Assembly (NCBI GenBank): GCA_036277115.1
Contig: DASUNM010000011.1
Location: 1-64,000 of the forward strand
Source: Pyrinomonadaceae bacterium
Lineage (GTDB): Bacteria > Acidobacteriota > Blastocatellia > Pyrinomonadales > Pyrinomonadaceae
Direction of reading: 5' to 3'
Length of the DNA stretch: 64,000 bases
Shown one piece after another: positions 1 to 7,814 of the stretch (positions are counted from its first letter, which is position 1; each line of letters opens with the position of its first letter). The position numbers were made by a program, and so were the translations under genes. A model generated the notes under the pieces. It ran no database searches, had not been told where the DNA came from, and worked only from the letters and a program-made list of their open reading frames with translations.

Positions 1-46
1 GGTTTTCGCTCCACTCTCACTGTACATTCAAGTTAGAGATGGACGT

Positions 47-75
47 CTATAAACATTCCGCTCCTATCGGAGCGG
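47..75. repeat. TATAAACAT-plus-hairpin repeat (end type)
   Basis: CTATAAACAT (47-56) is followed by a GC hairpin, CCGCTCC/GGAGCGG with loop TATC (58-75). The same arrangement, in either orientation, recurs near 39253-39384, at 63390-63414 and at 63794-63820. It is therefore a dispersed repeat end rather than a terminator of the neighbouring gene alone. It lies just downstream of the HhH lipoprotein gene. Confidence 0.6.
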
Positions 76-79
76 GACC

Positions 80-409
80 TCATTCTACCGTGACTAAGTC
101 GCGGAGCGCGTGAAAACGCGTCTCGCTGATGCCGCGCACCATCATCAGGTGCTCGGCGCGACGGAACGGCCCGTATTTCTCCCGATGCTCAACGATGCGC
201 CCGGCGAGGCCTTTACCGATTCCGGGTAGTGCTTCGAGATCTCTCGCCGGCGCCGTGTTGATGTTGATCTTCGGCGCAGTTAAAGAAGCTGACGAGTGTT
301 GCTCAAGCGGCGTCGGCGCGTTAGATACGGTCGCACGTGAACGTTTGGCGCACGAAGTGACGGCAAGTAAAGCCAACAGGAGAAGCGACAGCAGGATGAA
401 CCGGTACAT
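80..409 (-). CDS. Helix-hairpin-helix (ComEA-like) lipoprotein
   Basis: A 109-residue protein. It has a hydrophobic N-terminus ending in the lipobox LAVTSC, which gives a lipidated Cys20, then a short linker. Residues ~48-109 form a ComEA-type HhH domain with the sequence NINTAPARDLEALPGIGKG and a second hairpin, GISETRFHALRDL. This fold binds DNA without sequence specificity. In ComEA proteins it acts in DNA uptake, but many small HhH lipoproteins have no proven role. The first part of ComEA (the SLBB-like region) is absent. A competence role is therefore only a possibility, and no competence genes lie nearby. The start is supported by the signal peptide. Confidence 0.8.
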   Translation of the reverse strand: MYRFILLSLLLLALLAVTSCAKRSRATVSNAPTPLEQHSSASLTAPKININTAPARDLEALPGIGKGLAGRIVEHREKYGPFRRAEHLMMVRGISETRFHALRDLVTVE

Positions 410-584
410 TGGGAGTCATGCGAGTCAAGGTTTTTGACTCGTTGCACGGATTTATAATTGCGAGTTTTACCGACGTCAACACTAACGGAACGGTCGCGCC
501 TGGCAACGCCACCTGCGAGTGCAATTTGCTGGAAGTGTTACAACTCGGAAACTTGTGACGCCCGAGTGTGCGATCTTCACAAGG

Positions 585-593
585 TTATCCACA
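585..593 (+). promoter_or_regulatory. Isolated DnaA-box match
   Basis: TTATCCACA is an exact match to the consensus DnaA box. It lies in the 247-bp gap between the HhH lipoprotein and caspase genes. I saw no second box, no AT-rich unwinding element and no dnaA, dnaN or gidA neighbour, so this is not evidence for an origin. It could be chance or a DnaA titration or regulatory site. Confidence 0.3.
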
Positions 594-656
594 GAAAATG
601 TGGAAGCAGACCATGCTCAGACGTCGCGAAGCGAACGCCGCGATCGCGCCCCGACG

Positions 657-1709
657 TCACTGTCCCCACGAATTCGCGGAGGCAGTCGAATACTCGCGAC
701 CTAACCACCATTTCTCGGCAACGCCACTTTCTTCCCGGCGAGTATGTCCCCGAATCTGCCGCTGCGACACCCATTCATCGTATGAATCATCGTAGCCAAA
801 GTAACGAACCAGATACCGCGAACCGCGCACGCCGATGATTCGGCCTTTGTACAAATCGCCCTCTGAACGGACTACAACCCGACGGCCGATCGCCGGGTTA
901 GCGGACTCGTTCGCCTGCGCCAAAACCATGTCTGCCGGAAATCCGCGGCTGGCAAAGGAAGATTCCTGTTCTTCGGCAAACTTCATATCGCGCCGTTCGT
1001 TCTCAACAAGTTCGCCCAGCGAAATCTGCCGATCGCCGTTCAGGTCGGCGTAGGATGTTCCGCGGAGCGACGCCAACAACATCTCAGTGAATGTCCAGTT
1101 CTCGGTTGATGCTTCATCAGCCGTCGCCGACGTCACGCACGCATACGAAATATCCGAGTTCAAGCCGCGTGCATCCTGCGCCAGCGCGCCGGAATAGCAG
1201 CAGTCCGCGGTCAGCATGACGCGCGAGCCGTGGAACCCCCAGTTGATGTCCCGCACGATTGACCGCGTCGGCCAGCCCGGGACCCGTTCGCTCGCGTCGG
1301 ACGTCGCGAAGAGCGTCTCGCGCCCGTCGTCTGCTTTGTAGCCGTGACCAGTAAAGTACAGAAACAGGAAATCACCTTCGCGAGTTTGCGAAAGCATCTC
1401 AGAGAACTCAGTGCGGACGCGACGAATCGTCGCCTGCTCATCACGCAAAAAGACGAGCTGATTGGCCGGCACGCCTGCGCCCCGGAAAAACTCCGCCAGT
1501 TGCGCATCGCGCCGGTTCAGTTGCGGAAAGGGCTTAAACGTCTCGGAATCTTTCCATTTCAGGATGCCGACGATGAAAACCCAGGTTCGTTTCGGCTCCC
1601 AATCGCGTTGTTGGCCAAACGCAATCGACCAACAACCGAGCGAGCACGCCAGAAAAAGCGATGTGATCAAAACTCGCTTTAGAAGTTTTTGCCGAATTTC
1701 TGAACGCAT
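657..1709 (-). CDS. Exported caspase-like (C14) protein with EF-hand and Tudor-like tail
   Basis: A 350-residue protein with a signal peptide (residues 1 to ~33, ending at AFGQ). Residues ~42-215 form a caspase/metacaspase fold. The catalytic His is in YFTGHGY (His122) and the catalytic Cys in DCCYSG (Cys171). Residues 222-233 read DLNGDRQISLGE, a canonical EF-hand calcium loop. Residues ~275-318 (GRRVVVRSEGDLYKGRI..., then YDEWV) resemble a Tudor/agenet/chromo-like barrel that binds peptides. Substrate specificity is unknown; the family cleaves after Arg/Lys or Asp. Metacaspases are calcium activated, so the EF-hand loop suggests calcium control. The signal peptide predicts action outside the cytoplasm. 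It is monocistronic, with ftsK 130 bp downstream on the same strand. Confidence 0.85.
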   Translation of the reverse strand: MRSEIRQKLLKRVLITSLFLACSLGCWSIAFGQQRDWEPKRTWVFIVGILKWKDSETFKPFPQLNRRDAQLAEFFRGAGVPANQLVFLRDEQATIRRVRTEFSEMLSQTREGDFLFLYFTGHGYKADDGRETLFATSDASERVPGWPTRSIVRDINWGFHGSRVMLTADCCYSGALAQDARGLNSDISYACVTSATADEASTENWTFTEMLLASLRGTSYADLNGDRQISLGELVENERRDMKFAEEQESSFASRGFPADMVLAQANESANPAIGRRVVVRSEGDLYKGRIIGVRGSRYLVRYFGYDDSYDEWVSQRQIRGHTRREESGVAEKWWLGREYSTASANSWGQ

Positions 1710-1840
1710 GAGTGTCCCTGTGCCTTACTGAAGCTTTTTCGATCAGGTCGAGGTAATTGTGGTTCAGGAGAGCTCGGCCTGTGAGACGAGACGAACGATC
1801 AGCACTGTTTTGCGGAAGTGGAAGGTCGAGTGGTCGCGGC

Positions 1841-4288
1841 TTATTCGGGTTCCTGCTCGTCCCAATCAGCCACGATCTCAAACGCGCGACCGAGCACGGG
1901 ACGTGGACGCGCGCCGTCGGCCTGTCCAATAAGGCCCTCGCGTTCCATCTGATCAAGCACGGCGGCGGCGCGGCCGTAACCGATGCGCAGGCGGCGTTGC
2001 AGGACGGAAGTCGAGGCGCGCTTCATCTCAACGCAGATGCGCAGGGCGTCTTCGAAGAGTTCATCGCGCTCGCCGCCGGAGTCGTCGAGGCCCATCGCCT
2101 CTTCTTCGGATTGCGTGATGCTCTCGTCGTAATCCGGCTGCCATTGAGCCTTGATGTGCGTAACGATTTTGTTGATTTCCGATTCGTCAACGTACGCGCC
2201 ATGTACGCGCAGCAGTCGCGAGGATCCCGGCGGCAGAAACAGCATGTCGCCGCGGCCGAGCAGGTGCTCCGCCCCGTTCGTGTCGAGAATCGTTCGCGAA
2301 TCGACTTTGGAAGAAACGCGATACGAAATCCGGGAAGGGAAGTTGGCTTTAATCAGTCCGGTGATGACGTCCACCGATGGCCGCTGGGTTGCGAGCACGA
2401 GGTGAATACCGATGGCGCGCGCCATTTGCGCAAGCCGCGTGATCGATTCCTCAACCTCGTGACCTGACGCCATCATCAGATCGGCCAGCTCGTCGATGAT
2501 GATCACGATGTACGGCAGAGGCTTCCACGGCTCGCCGTTCTCATCAAAATCTTTGGCGGCGTTACGTTTGGCGATCTCAGCGTTGTAGCCGTCGATATTA
2601 CGCACGCCCCACCCGGCAAGCTGTTTGTAACGTCGCTCCATCTCAGCCACAGACCAGCGCAGCGCGCGCGCGGCTTGCTTGGGATCGACGATGATTGGTG
2701 TCGCGAGATGCGGGATGTCTTCATACAGCCCAAGCTCAAGCCGCTTCGGGTCGATGAGAATCAGCTTCACTTCATCCGGACGCGCTCGATAAAGAATGGA
2801 AACGAGCAGGGAATTGACGCCGACTGACTTACCCGCTCCGGTCGTACCGGCAATCAAAAGGTGCGGCATCCGAGCCAGGTCGCTGACGTAATTCAAACCG
2901 TCAATCGTTTTCCCGAGCGCAATCGTCAGCTTCGAAGTTGATTCGCGAAAGGCGCGCGACTCAATCACTTCGCGCAGAAAGATTGTTTCGCGGCGCGGAT
3001 TCGGGACCTCGATGCCGACGTGCGGCTTGCCCGGCATACGATCGATGCGGATCGATTCGGCTTTCAAAGCGAGACACAGATCGTCAACCAGGCCAGTCAC
3101 GCGGGAATACTTCACGCCGGGATCCGGTTTGAATTCGTAGGTCGTGACGACGGGGCCCGGGCAGATGAATTTGATTTGGCCGGTCACGTTGAACTCGCGG
3201 CATTTCTCAGCGAGCTTCGTGGCCATCCCGAGCAGTTCATCGTCGGCTTGTTCGCGACGCATCTGTGCCTCGTTGAGGAATTCGAGCGCCGGAAGTTGAT
3301 AATCCGTCTTGGCTTTGCTGCTGGCCTTACGGCCTTCAAACGGCAAACTGCCGCTGGCCGGCGATTCAGTTTTACGCTTCACCGCGGCCTCGCGCAGCAT
3401 TTCTGAGACGACTGCGGTTTCGGCGGCCGGTGTGGCTTTGCCGCGAAACATTCCGCGTTTGGCCGGCGCTGTGCCCGCGCCCGCCGCGGCGACCATGGCT
3501 TTTCCGCTCGTGGAGGCAGCGAACGACTCGAAGGCTGAAGCGATTTCGGCGCTTTCCGGTGCGCGCGTGATTGGTTGGCCTTCGCTGTTTACCACCTGCG
3601 GGCCGGTCGCGGTGCCGTTGCCGTTTGCACCTGCGGCATCCAGCTTCTGTTGGCGAAGCAATTCACGGTTCGCACGGCGCGCCAAGCGCCATCCTTTGAA
3701 TCTGATGGGAAGCGATCGCAGGGAACCGAATCTTTCGCTAAGCGACTGGCCGGCATTCGCAAAGGAAAAGTTCGTCGCCAGCAGGATGCCGGTGGCCGCA
3801 ATTGCCATCAGCAGAATGGCAGCGCCGACAGTGTTCAGCCCAGCGACCAGCGCGCGCGCGATTAAGACGCCGATTAGCCCGCCGGCATTGAAGCTGGCAT
3901 CGAAGAATGGATGAATGTTCGCGAGCGTCAGCAAAGCCGCCGCGGAAAGCACGACGATCGTCAATCCCAACAAGCGATAAATCGGCGCATTGATGCGCTG
4001 GGTGCGAAACCGGCGCCAAGCGGCCGCGAGAATAAGGAAGGGAATCAGATAGGCGGCGAGACCGATTGACTGAAACAACGCCGCGGCGACATTCGCCCCG
4101 ACAGTCCCAATCCAATTGCGGGCACTGGCTTCACCGGCGGCATTCCATGAAGGATCGTTGGGATGATACGAAGCGAGACACAGCCCGAGCAGCAGCGCCG
4201 CGGCCACGAGCGCGATCACGATGATCTCGTTCAGCCGCGACCGCTCAGGCACGGGTTCGATATCGATGTCAGTTGGAATGGCGGCCAT
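1841..4288 (-). CDS. ftsK: DNA translocase FtsK/SpoIIIE
   Basis: An 815-residue protein of usual family length. The N-terminus carries about four membrane helices (residues ~20-195). A low-complexity linker (~200-330) follows, then the alpha/beta motor with Walker A (AGTTGAGKS) and Walker B (IVIIIDELADLM), plus IDPKRLEL. The last ~70 residues form the winged-helix gamma domain (STSVLQRRLRIGYGRAAAVLDQME) that reads KOPS-type sequences. It pumps chromosome DNA through the division septum and helps dimer resolution at dif. The start MAAIPTD fits; the upstream gap to prfB contains only heptamer repeats. Confidence in the family is high. Confidence 0.96.
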   Translation of the reverse strand: MAAIPTDIDIEPVPERSRLNEIIVIALVAAALLLGLCLASYHPNDPSWNAAGEASARNWIGTVGANVAAALFQSIGLAAYLIPFLILAAAWRRFRTQRINAPIYRLLGLTIVVLSAAALLTLANIHPFFDASFNAGGLIGVLIARALVAGLNTVGAAILLMAIAATGILLATNFSFANAGQSLSERFGSLRSLPIRFKGWRLARRANRELLRQQKLDAAGANGNGTATGPQVVNSEGQPITRAPESAEIASAFESFAASTSGKAMVAAAGAGTAPAKRGMFRGKATPAAETAVVSEMLREAAVKRKTESPASGSLPFEGRKASSKAKTDYQLPALEFLNEAQMRREQADDELLGMATKLAEKCREFNVTGQIKFICPGPVVTTYEFKPDPGVKYSRVTGLVDDLCLALKAESIRIDRMPGKPHVGIEVPNPRRETIFLREVIESRAFRESTSKLTIALGKTIDGLNYVSDLARMPHLLIAGTTGAGKSVGVNSLLVSILYRARPDEVKLILIDPKRLELGLYEDIPHLATPIIVDPKQAARALRWSVAEMERRYKQLAGWGVRNIDGYNAEIAKRNAAKDFDENGEPWKPLPYIVIIIDELADLMMASGHEVEESITRLAQMARAIGIHLVLATQRPSVDVITGLIKANFPSRISYRVSSKVDSRTILDTNGAEHLLGRGDMLFLPPGSSRLLRVHGAYVDESEINKIVTHIKAQWQPDYDESITQSEEEAMGLDDSGGERDELFEDALRICVEMKRASTSVLQRRLRIGYGRAAAVLDQMEREGLIGQADGARPRPVLGRAFEIVADWDEQEPE

Positions 4289-4339
4289 ATAAATCAGTGG
4301 GCGTGGGCAGTGCGCAGTGAGCAGACAACGACTGCTTTA

Positions 4340-4381
4340 TCATTAATCATTACCCATCACTCATTACCCATCACTCATTAC
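4340..4381. repeat. Heptamer-period repeat, six units
   Basis: Six 7-bp units run without interruption: TCATTAA, TCATTAC, CCATCAC, TCATTAC, CCATCAC, TCATTAC. The last unit stops a few bases short of the prfB stop codon. It is one of about ten intergenic arrays in this window that keep a 7-bp period but differ in sequence. Confidence 0.8.
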
Positions 4382-4387
4382 TTCGCG

Positions 4388-5498
4388 TTAAGCTGCTCGC
4401 TTCGACAACAGATACTGCTTAATAAACTCGTCGATGTCGCCGTTGAGGACTGAATCGACGTCGCCTTTTTCCAGTTTAGTGCGCGCGTCTTTCACCAGCC
4501 GGTACGGCGCGAGCACATAGTTCCTAATCTGCGAGCCGAATGAGATGTCCTGCTTGTTCGCCTCAAGTTCGGCCGTTTCCGCCTTGCGCTTTTCAACTTC
4601 CAGTTCGTAAAGCCGGGAGCGCAGGACCTGCATCGCCACGGCGCGATTCTGATGCTGCGAACGCTGGTTCTGACACGACACCACAATGTTGGTCGGCAAA
4701 TGCGTGATGCGCACCGCCGAATCCGTCACGTTGATGTGCTGCCCGCCTGCGCCGCTCGAACGATACGTGTCCACGCGTAAATCCTTTTCGTTGATCTCGA
4801 CTTCGATGTCATCGTCGATTTCCGGATAGACAAACAACGAAGCAAAAGAAGTATGTCTGCGCGCCGCTTGATCGAACGGCGAGATGCGCACTAATCGATG
4901 CACGCCCGCCTCGGCAGATAACAGCCCGTACGCGTATTCGCCTTCGACTTTGAACGTCACACCCTTGATGCCAGCTTCTTCTCCCGGCTGGTAGTCGATG
5001 ACCTCAGTGCGAAATTCGCGTCGTTCAGCCCATTTCAAATACATGCGCAGCAGCATCTCAGCCCAATCCTGCGATTCGGTGCCGCCCGCGCCCGGATGAA
5101 TGGTGCAGATCGCGTTGCGCCCGTCATTCTCCCCGGACAGCAGCATCTCGGTTTCGGCTTCGGCGATCTCATGTTCGAGGCGTTTGACCAACTGACGCAG
5201 CTCAGTCAGAGAGCTTTCGTCTTCTTCCGCAAATTCAAAGAGCACTTGTGCGTCTGAAAGCTCGGTCTCGAATTTCTCTTGCCGCTGGATGACGCGCTCC
5301 AAACGGCTTCGTTGCTGCAAAAGCTTCTGTGCTTCTTCCTGATTCGACCAAAAGTCCTGGGCCGACGCCTGTGTTTCAATTTGGCTTAGCTCAGTTTGTT
5401 TCGCCGGGACATCAAAGAAACCTCCCGAGCTGATCGACGCGCTTCTTTAAGTCGTCGAACGAGTCTCTTAATTCCTGAATTGATTGTGGATCGATCAT
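4388..5498 (-). CDS. prfB: Peptide chain release factor 2 with programmed +1 frameshift
   Basis: RF2 recognises UGA and UAA and triggers peptide release. The reading frame is in two parts. A first frame starts at ATG 5498 (MIDPQSIQELRDSF...) and runs 28 codons to ...LGRFL, then TGA at 5412-5414. A +1 shift at CTT-T-GAT continues as DVPAKQTELSQIETQ... to the stop at 4388. The joined protein is about 369 residues, the normal RF2 length. The shift site has the classic parts: an internal Shine-Dalgarno-like GGGAGG, then TTT CTT TGA. This is the known autoregulatory frameshift, in which low RF2 favours shifting. GGQ is present (SSGAGGQHIN), and the SPF-type region reads SPFDQAARRHTSF. A simple ORF call would wrongly start at 5320. 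Confidence 0.97.
5412..5426 (-). promoter_or_regulatory. prfB: prfB +1 frameshift site
   Basis: Read on the minus strand, GGGAGGTTTCTTTGA contains an internal SD-like element (GGGAGG), a slippery CTT codon and an in-frame TGA at 5414-5412. Frame -1 before the TGA and frame +1 after it both read as RF2 sequence. This establishes the shift directly from the sequence. Confidence 0.95.
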
Positions 5499-5506
5499 TT
5501 GTAATG

Positions 5507-5569
5507 GGTACGCACGCCTCAGGCGTGCTCTTATCACTAGTTGCCGAGCACGCCAGAGGCGTGCGTACC
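5507..5569. repeat. Palindromic GTACGCACGCCTC element (copy 1)
   Basis: Two 22-nt arms, 5507-5528 (GGTACGCACGCCTCAGGCGT plus GC) and 5548-5569, are inverted complements with one mismatch, separated by 19 nt. Each arm is itself a small palindrome (GCACGCC/GGCGTGC). The same element lies at 29967-30028, and a degenerate form at 24550-24592. It provides the last codons and the stop codon (5537-5539) of lnt. Confidence 0.85.
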
Positions 5570-7171
5570 TTTTCTCCTTGTCATAAACGTCGCTGAAATG
5601 AATCCCAGAGTAATTAACGCGCAGCCGTAAGCGAACACATCGCCGTGGCGCGAATAAAAAGTTGATCCGATCGCCGTCTTGCTCACCGTCCAGGTTCGCA
5701 CTGCTTCCTGAAAACTCGGCGTAGCGTCGCGCACAGTGCCATTCGAGTCGATGTAGGCGCTGATGCCGCTGTTGGTCGCACGAACTAAATCGCGATCGTT
5801 TTCCACGGCGCGAAAGACGGCGGCCGCGAGGTGCTGACGCATCACGGCAGTTGGTCCCAGATAGCCATCATTCGAAATATTAATCAGCACATCGGCTCCG
5901 GTATTCGTGAAGGCGCGCGCTACATCGGCATGAGCGGCCTCTATACAAATAAAAACCCCGGCACGAAACGCGCCGAGGGGCATCAGCGTATGCGAACTGC
6001 CGGGCGTGAATTCGCCGACGATACTCCGTACCGAACCCGAACCCGGTAGCCAGCGGGGCAGCGGCACGTTCTCGCCAAACGGCATCAGGCGAATCTTATC
6101 ATACTGCGCGATTTTCTGACCCTGCTCATTTACGAGAATTGCAGAATTGTACGAGCCGCCATTCGGCGCCGGCTCGAGCGAATTAAGCAGCACGTACGTG
6201 CGATGTGTGCGCGCGAGCGAACCGATGGTTGCTTGCAGTTGAGGATCGCGCGAGTAGCTGAAGTTCATCGGTGATTCAGGCCAGATGAGAAGACGATGCT
6301 GCGCTTCTGTTACTCCTGCTCTCGAGAAGGCTTCGTCACTTAGTTGGACATGACGTTCAAGCAGCATCCTGAAACCGGCATCGTCCTGTTGAGTCATGGG
6401 CACATTTGGTTGCACCGCCACGACCGCATCAAAAGGTTGAGGCTCAGAAGAAACCGGACCGCGGTTCATTGCCGCCATAAAAGACATTCCTAAAACGCAA
6501 TAGACGCCCAGCAGAACTACTACCGCTACTACGATCCGCCGAGTCGTCCGGTGAATCGCGCCGAAGGTTATTGCTGCATTGGCGATCACAATGAGAAAAG
6601 TTACGGCGTAGACACCGCCTGCTCGCGCACTCTGAATGAAGAACGGCTGAAACGCCTGGGAGTATCCAAGCGCATTCCAGTCAAGTCCTGTGACCACGGC
6701 CCGCAGCCAATCGCATGCGACCCACACCAGCGGCGTCCCAACTAACGCCGAAGTTCCGAATCTTTTGACGACGTGCGAAATGCAGAGGCAAGCCATCGCC
6801 GGAAAAACTGAAACGAAAACAACTGGCAGCAGCAACAGCGGGTACGCGAGCCACGGCGCCACCCCGGCGAAATGAATCATTGGGTACGTTAGCCACCAGC
6901 AGGTTCCGTAAAAAAAGATCATTCCCCAAATCAAGCCGAGGACGAACGCCGTGCGTTTTCTGGAAGTCGTCGCGACGGCAAAGAGCAACGGCGCTAATCC
7001 GATCCAGGCCAGCCACCACAAATCGAAATTTGGAAATGAAAGGACAAGGAGAATGGCTGATGAAGAAGCCAATCCAAATTCACGAAGTGACGGCGCGCTT
7101 GCGCGGATCGCGGTGAGGAAAAGCGGTCGCCGCCTTTGAATTGGCGGTTCATCCGCCAGCACTTCGCTCAT
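5537..7171 (-). CDS. lnt: Apolipoprotein N-acyltransferase
   Basis: A 544-residue inner-membrane enzyme. It transfers an acyl chain from phospholipid to the N-terminal Cys of apolipoproteins, the last step of lipoprotein maturation. About six N-terminal membrane helices (residues ~30-230) precede a nitrilase-type domain with the expected catalytic residues: Glu in LLIWPESPMNF (~298), Lys in YDKIRLMPFGENVPL and Cys in VFICIEAAH. A C-terminal helix follows. The final residues (GTHASGVLGN) are encoded by the palindromic repeat element and are not part of the family core. prfB starts 38 bp downstream. Several lipoproteins in this window would be its substrates. The start MSEVLADEPP is the first in the frame. 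Confidence 0.95.
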   Translation of the reverse strand: MSEVLADEPPIQRRRPLFLTAIRASAPSLREFGLASSSAILLVLSFPNFDLWWLAWIGLAPLLFAVATTSRKRTAFVLGLIWGMIFFYGTCWWLTYPMIHFAGVAPWLAYPLLLLPVVFVSVFPAMACLCISHVVKRFGTSALVGTPLVWVACDWLRAVVTGLDWNALGYSQAFQPFFIQSARAGGVYAVTFLIVIANAAITFGAIHRTTRRIVVAVVVLLGVYCVLGMSFMAAMNRGPVSSEPQPFDAVVAVQPNVPMTQQDDAGFRMLLERHVQLSDEAFSRAGVTEAQHRLLIWPESPMNFSYSRDPQLQATIGSLARTHRTYVLLNSLEPAPNGGSYNSAILVNEQGQKIAQYDKIRLMPFGENVPLPRWLPGSGSVRSIVGEFTPGSSHTLMPLGAFRAGVFICIEAAHADVARAFTNTGADVLINISNDGYLGPTAVMRQHLAAAVFRAVENDRDLVRATNSGISAYIDSNGTVRDATPSFQEAVRTWTVSKTAIGSTFYSRHGDVFAYGCALITLGFISATFMTRRKGTHASGVLGN

Positions 7172-7435
7172 GCGACGGAGTTTAGCAGAGCACTCGCGCG
7201 GTACGCAGACTTCTTGCCTGCTTTAACGCACCCGTGTCGCGCGCAACAGCAAACCGCGGAGGATTCTGGAAGTCGTTTCGAGAAATCCGACAGGGTCGAA
7301 AAATATTTTTCAGAAAGGGGGAAAGTGAGGCTCCCCAGACCCGCTTTGAGGGCCTCTTTCACAAAAACCGTCACCGTCAAAGTGACAAATTCCGTCGTAA
7401 TGACCGAAGCAAGAAGACTGATTGTGGGCGCTGAC

Positions 7436-7468
7436 GAAAAAGGCGGTCAGGTTGCCGGAAGGGCCGCC
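7436..7468 (-). terminator. Terminator-like hairpin in the lnt leader
   Basis: On the minus strand GGCGG...CCGCC closes a loop containing TTCCGGCAACC and is followed by TTTTT (7442-7438). It overlaps the end of a 17-codon ORF at 7447-7500. It may end a short leader transcript or attenuate lnt. I could not match it to a known riboswitch. Confidence 0.5.
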
Positions 7469-7500
7469 TCAGTCGGGGTTTTACCTTGGGAAATAACCAT
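7447..7500 (-). CDS. Possible 17-residue leader ORF
   Basis: The ORF reads MVISQGKTPTEAALPAT, then TGA. Its stop lies inside the terminator-like hairpin at 7436-7468. No clear Shine-Dalgarno was seen. A short ORF in GC-rich DNA can arise by chance. It is listed because it sits between the duplicated units at 7522-7991 and lnt and has the same ORF-then-terminator layout. Confidence 0.25.
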   Translation of the reverse strand: MVISQGKTPTEAALPAT

Positions 7501-7521
7501 GTTGGTTTTTGGCGGCTCGTA

Positions 7522-7696
7522 AAAAGCAGGAAGCCCGGTCATTTCTGACCGGGCTCTTGATAGGGGGGATTGAACTGAAGGATCGCTCGGTAGGCGGCTG
7601 GCGCAGCGGCTTGCAGCGCTCAGAGAAGTGATGGCGGCGGGGGCACGTTTAACTTCATCGTGCTTGCCGACTTAGTCTTCAGCACTTGCCGTGCCA
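7522..7696 (-). ncRNA. Candidate small RNA/leader unit, copy A
   Basis: A 175-nt segment nearly identical to 7815-7991; differences are about six substitutions and a 2-nt indel. Read on the minus strand it holds a 12-codon ORF (7620-7658, MKLNVPPPPSLL), a GC-rich structured part, and a hairpin AGCCCGGTCA/TGACCGGGCT at 7555-7532 followed by TTCCTGCTTTTT, a plausible rho-independent terminator. A -10-like TATCGT lies at 7704-7699, but no good -35 was found. Function unknown. Confidence 0.5.
7620..7658 (-). CDS. 12-codon polyproline ORF, copy A
   Basis: MKLNVPPPPSLL then TGA; the peptide is identical in copy B. Four consecutive Pro codons would slow ribosomes that lack EF-P rescue (known biology), so this may be a stalling leader peptide. 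There is no obvious Shine-Dalgarno, and the preceding GCACG can pair with CGTGC inside the ORF, which would hide the start codon. Confidence 0.35.
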   Translation of the reverse strand: MKLNVPPPPSLL

Positions 7697-7705
7697 AGAC
7701 GATAG

Positions 7706-7801
7706 AGTCAGAGCCGCTGCGGTAGCGGGCGGTTGTTATTGCAGAGTTCTTCCCATTCATGTTTGAAGATCAACCACCCGCTACCGCAGGTGGCTCTGAC
7801 T
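7706..7801. repeat. Long inverted repeat between the twin units
   Basis: The arms at 7706-7734 and 7771-7801 are near-perfect inverted complements built around CTGCGGTAGCGGG / CCCGCTACCGCAG, with AGTCAGAGCC at the outer end. The loop is ~36 bp. It separates the two copies of the 175-nt unit and probably replaced the upstream promoter region of copy A. It looks like a non-coding palindromic (REP/MITE-like) element. Confidence 0.75.
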
Positions 7802-7814
7802 TTGTCGCAACGCT

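Noticed and set aside
585-593. Replication origin
   Set aside because: Only one DnaA box and no origin neighbours or AT-rich block.
1757-2467. 236-codon plus-strand ORF
   Set aside because: Antisense to the ftsK gene; its composition follows the ftsK codon pattern.
7172-7521. Known riboswitch in the lnt leader
   Set aside because: I compared remembered consensus elements of SAM-I, c-di-GMP, TPP and cobalamin classes; only short fragments matched.
7136-7522. 128-codon ORF on the plus strand opposite the lnt start
   Set aside because: It overlaps the lnt start, has no RBS or known motif, and its end lies in the structured leader region; likely chance.
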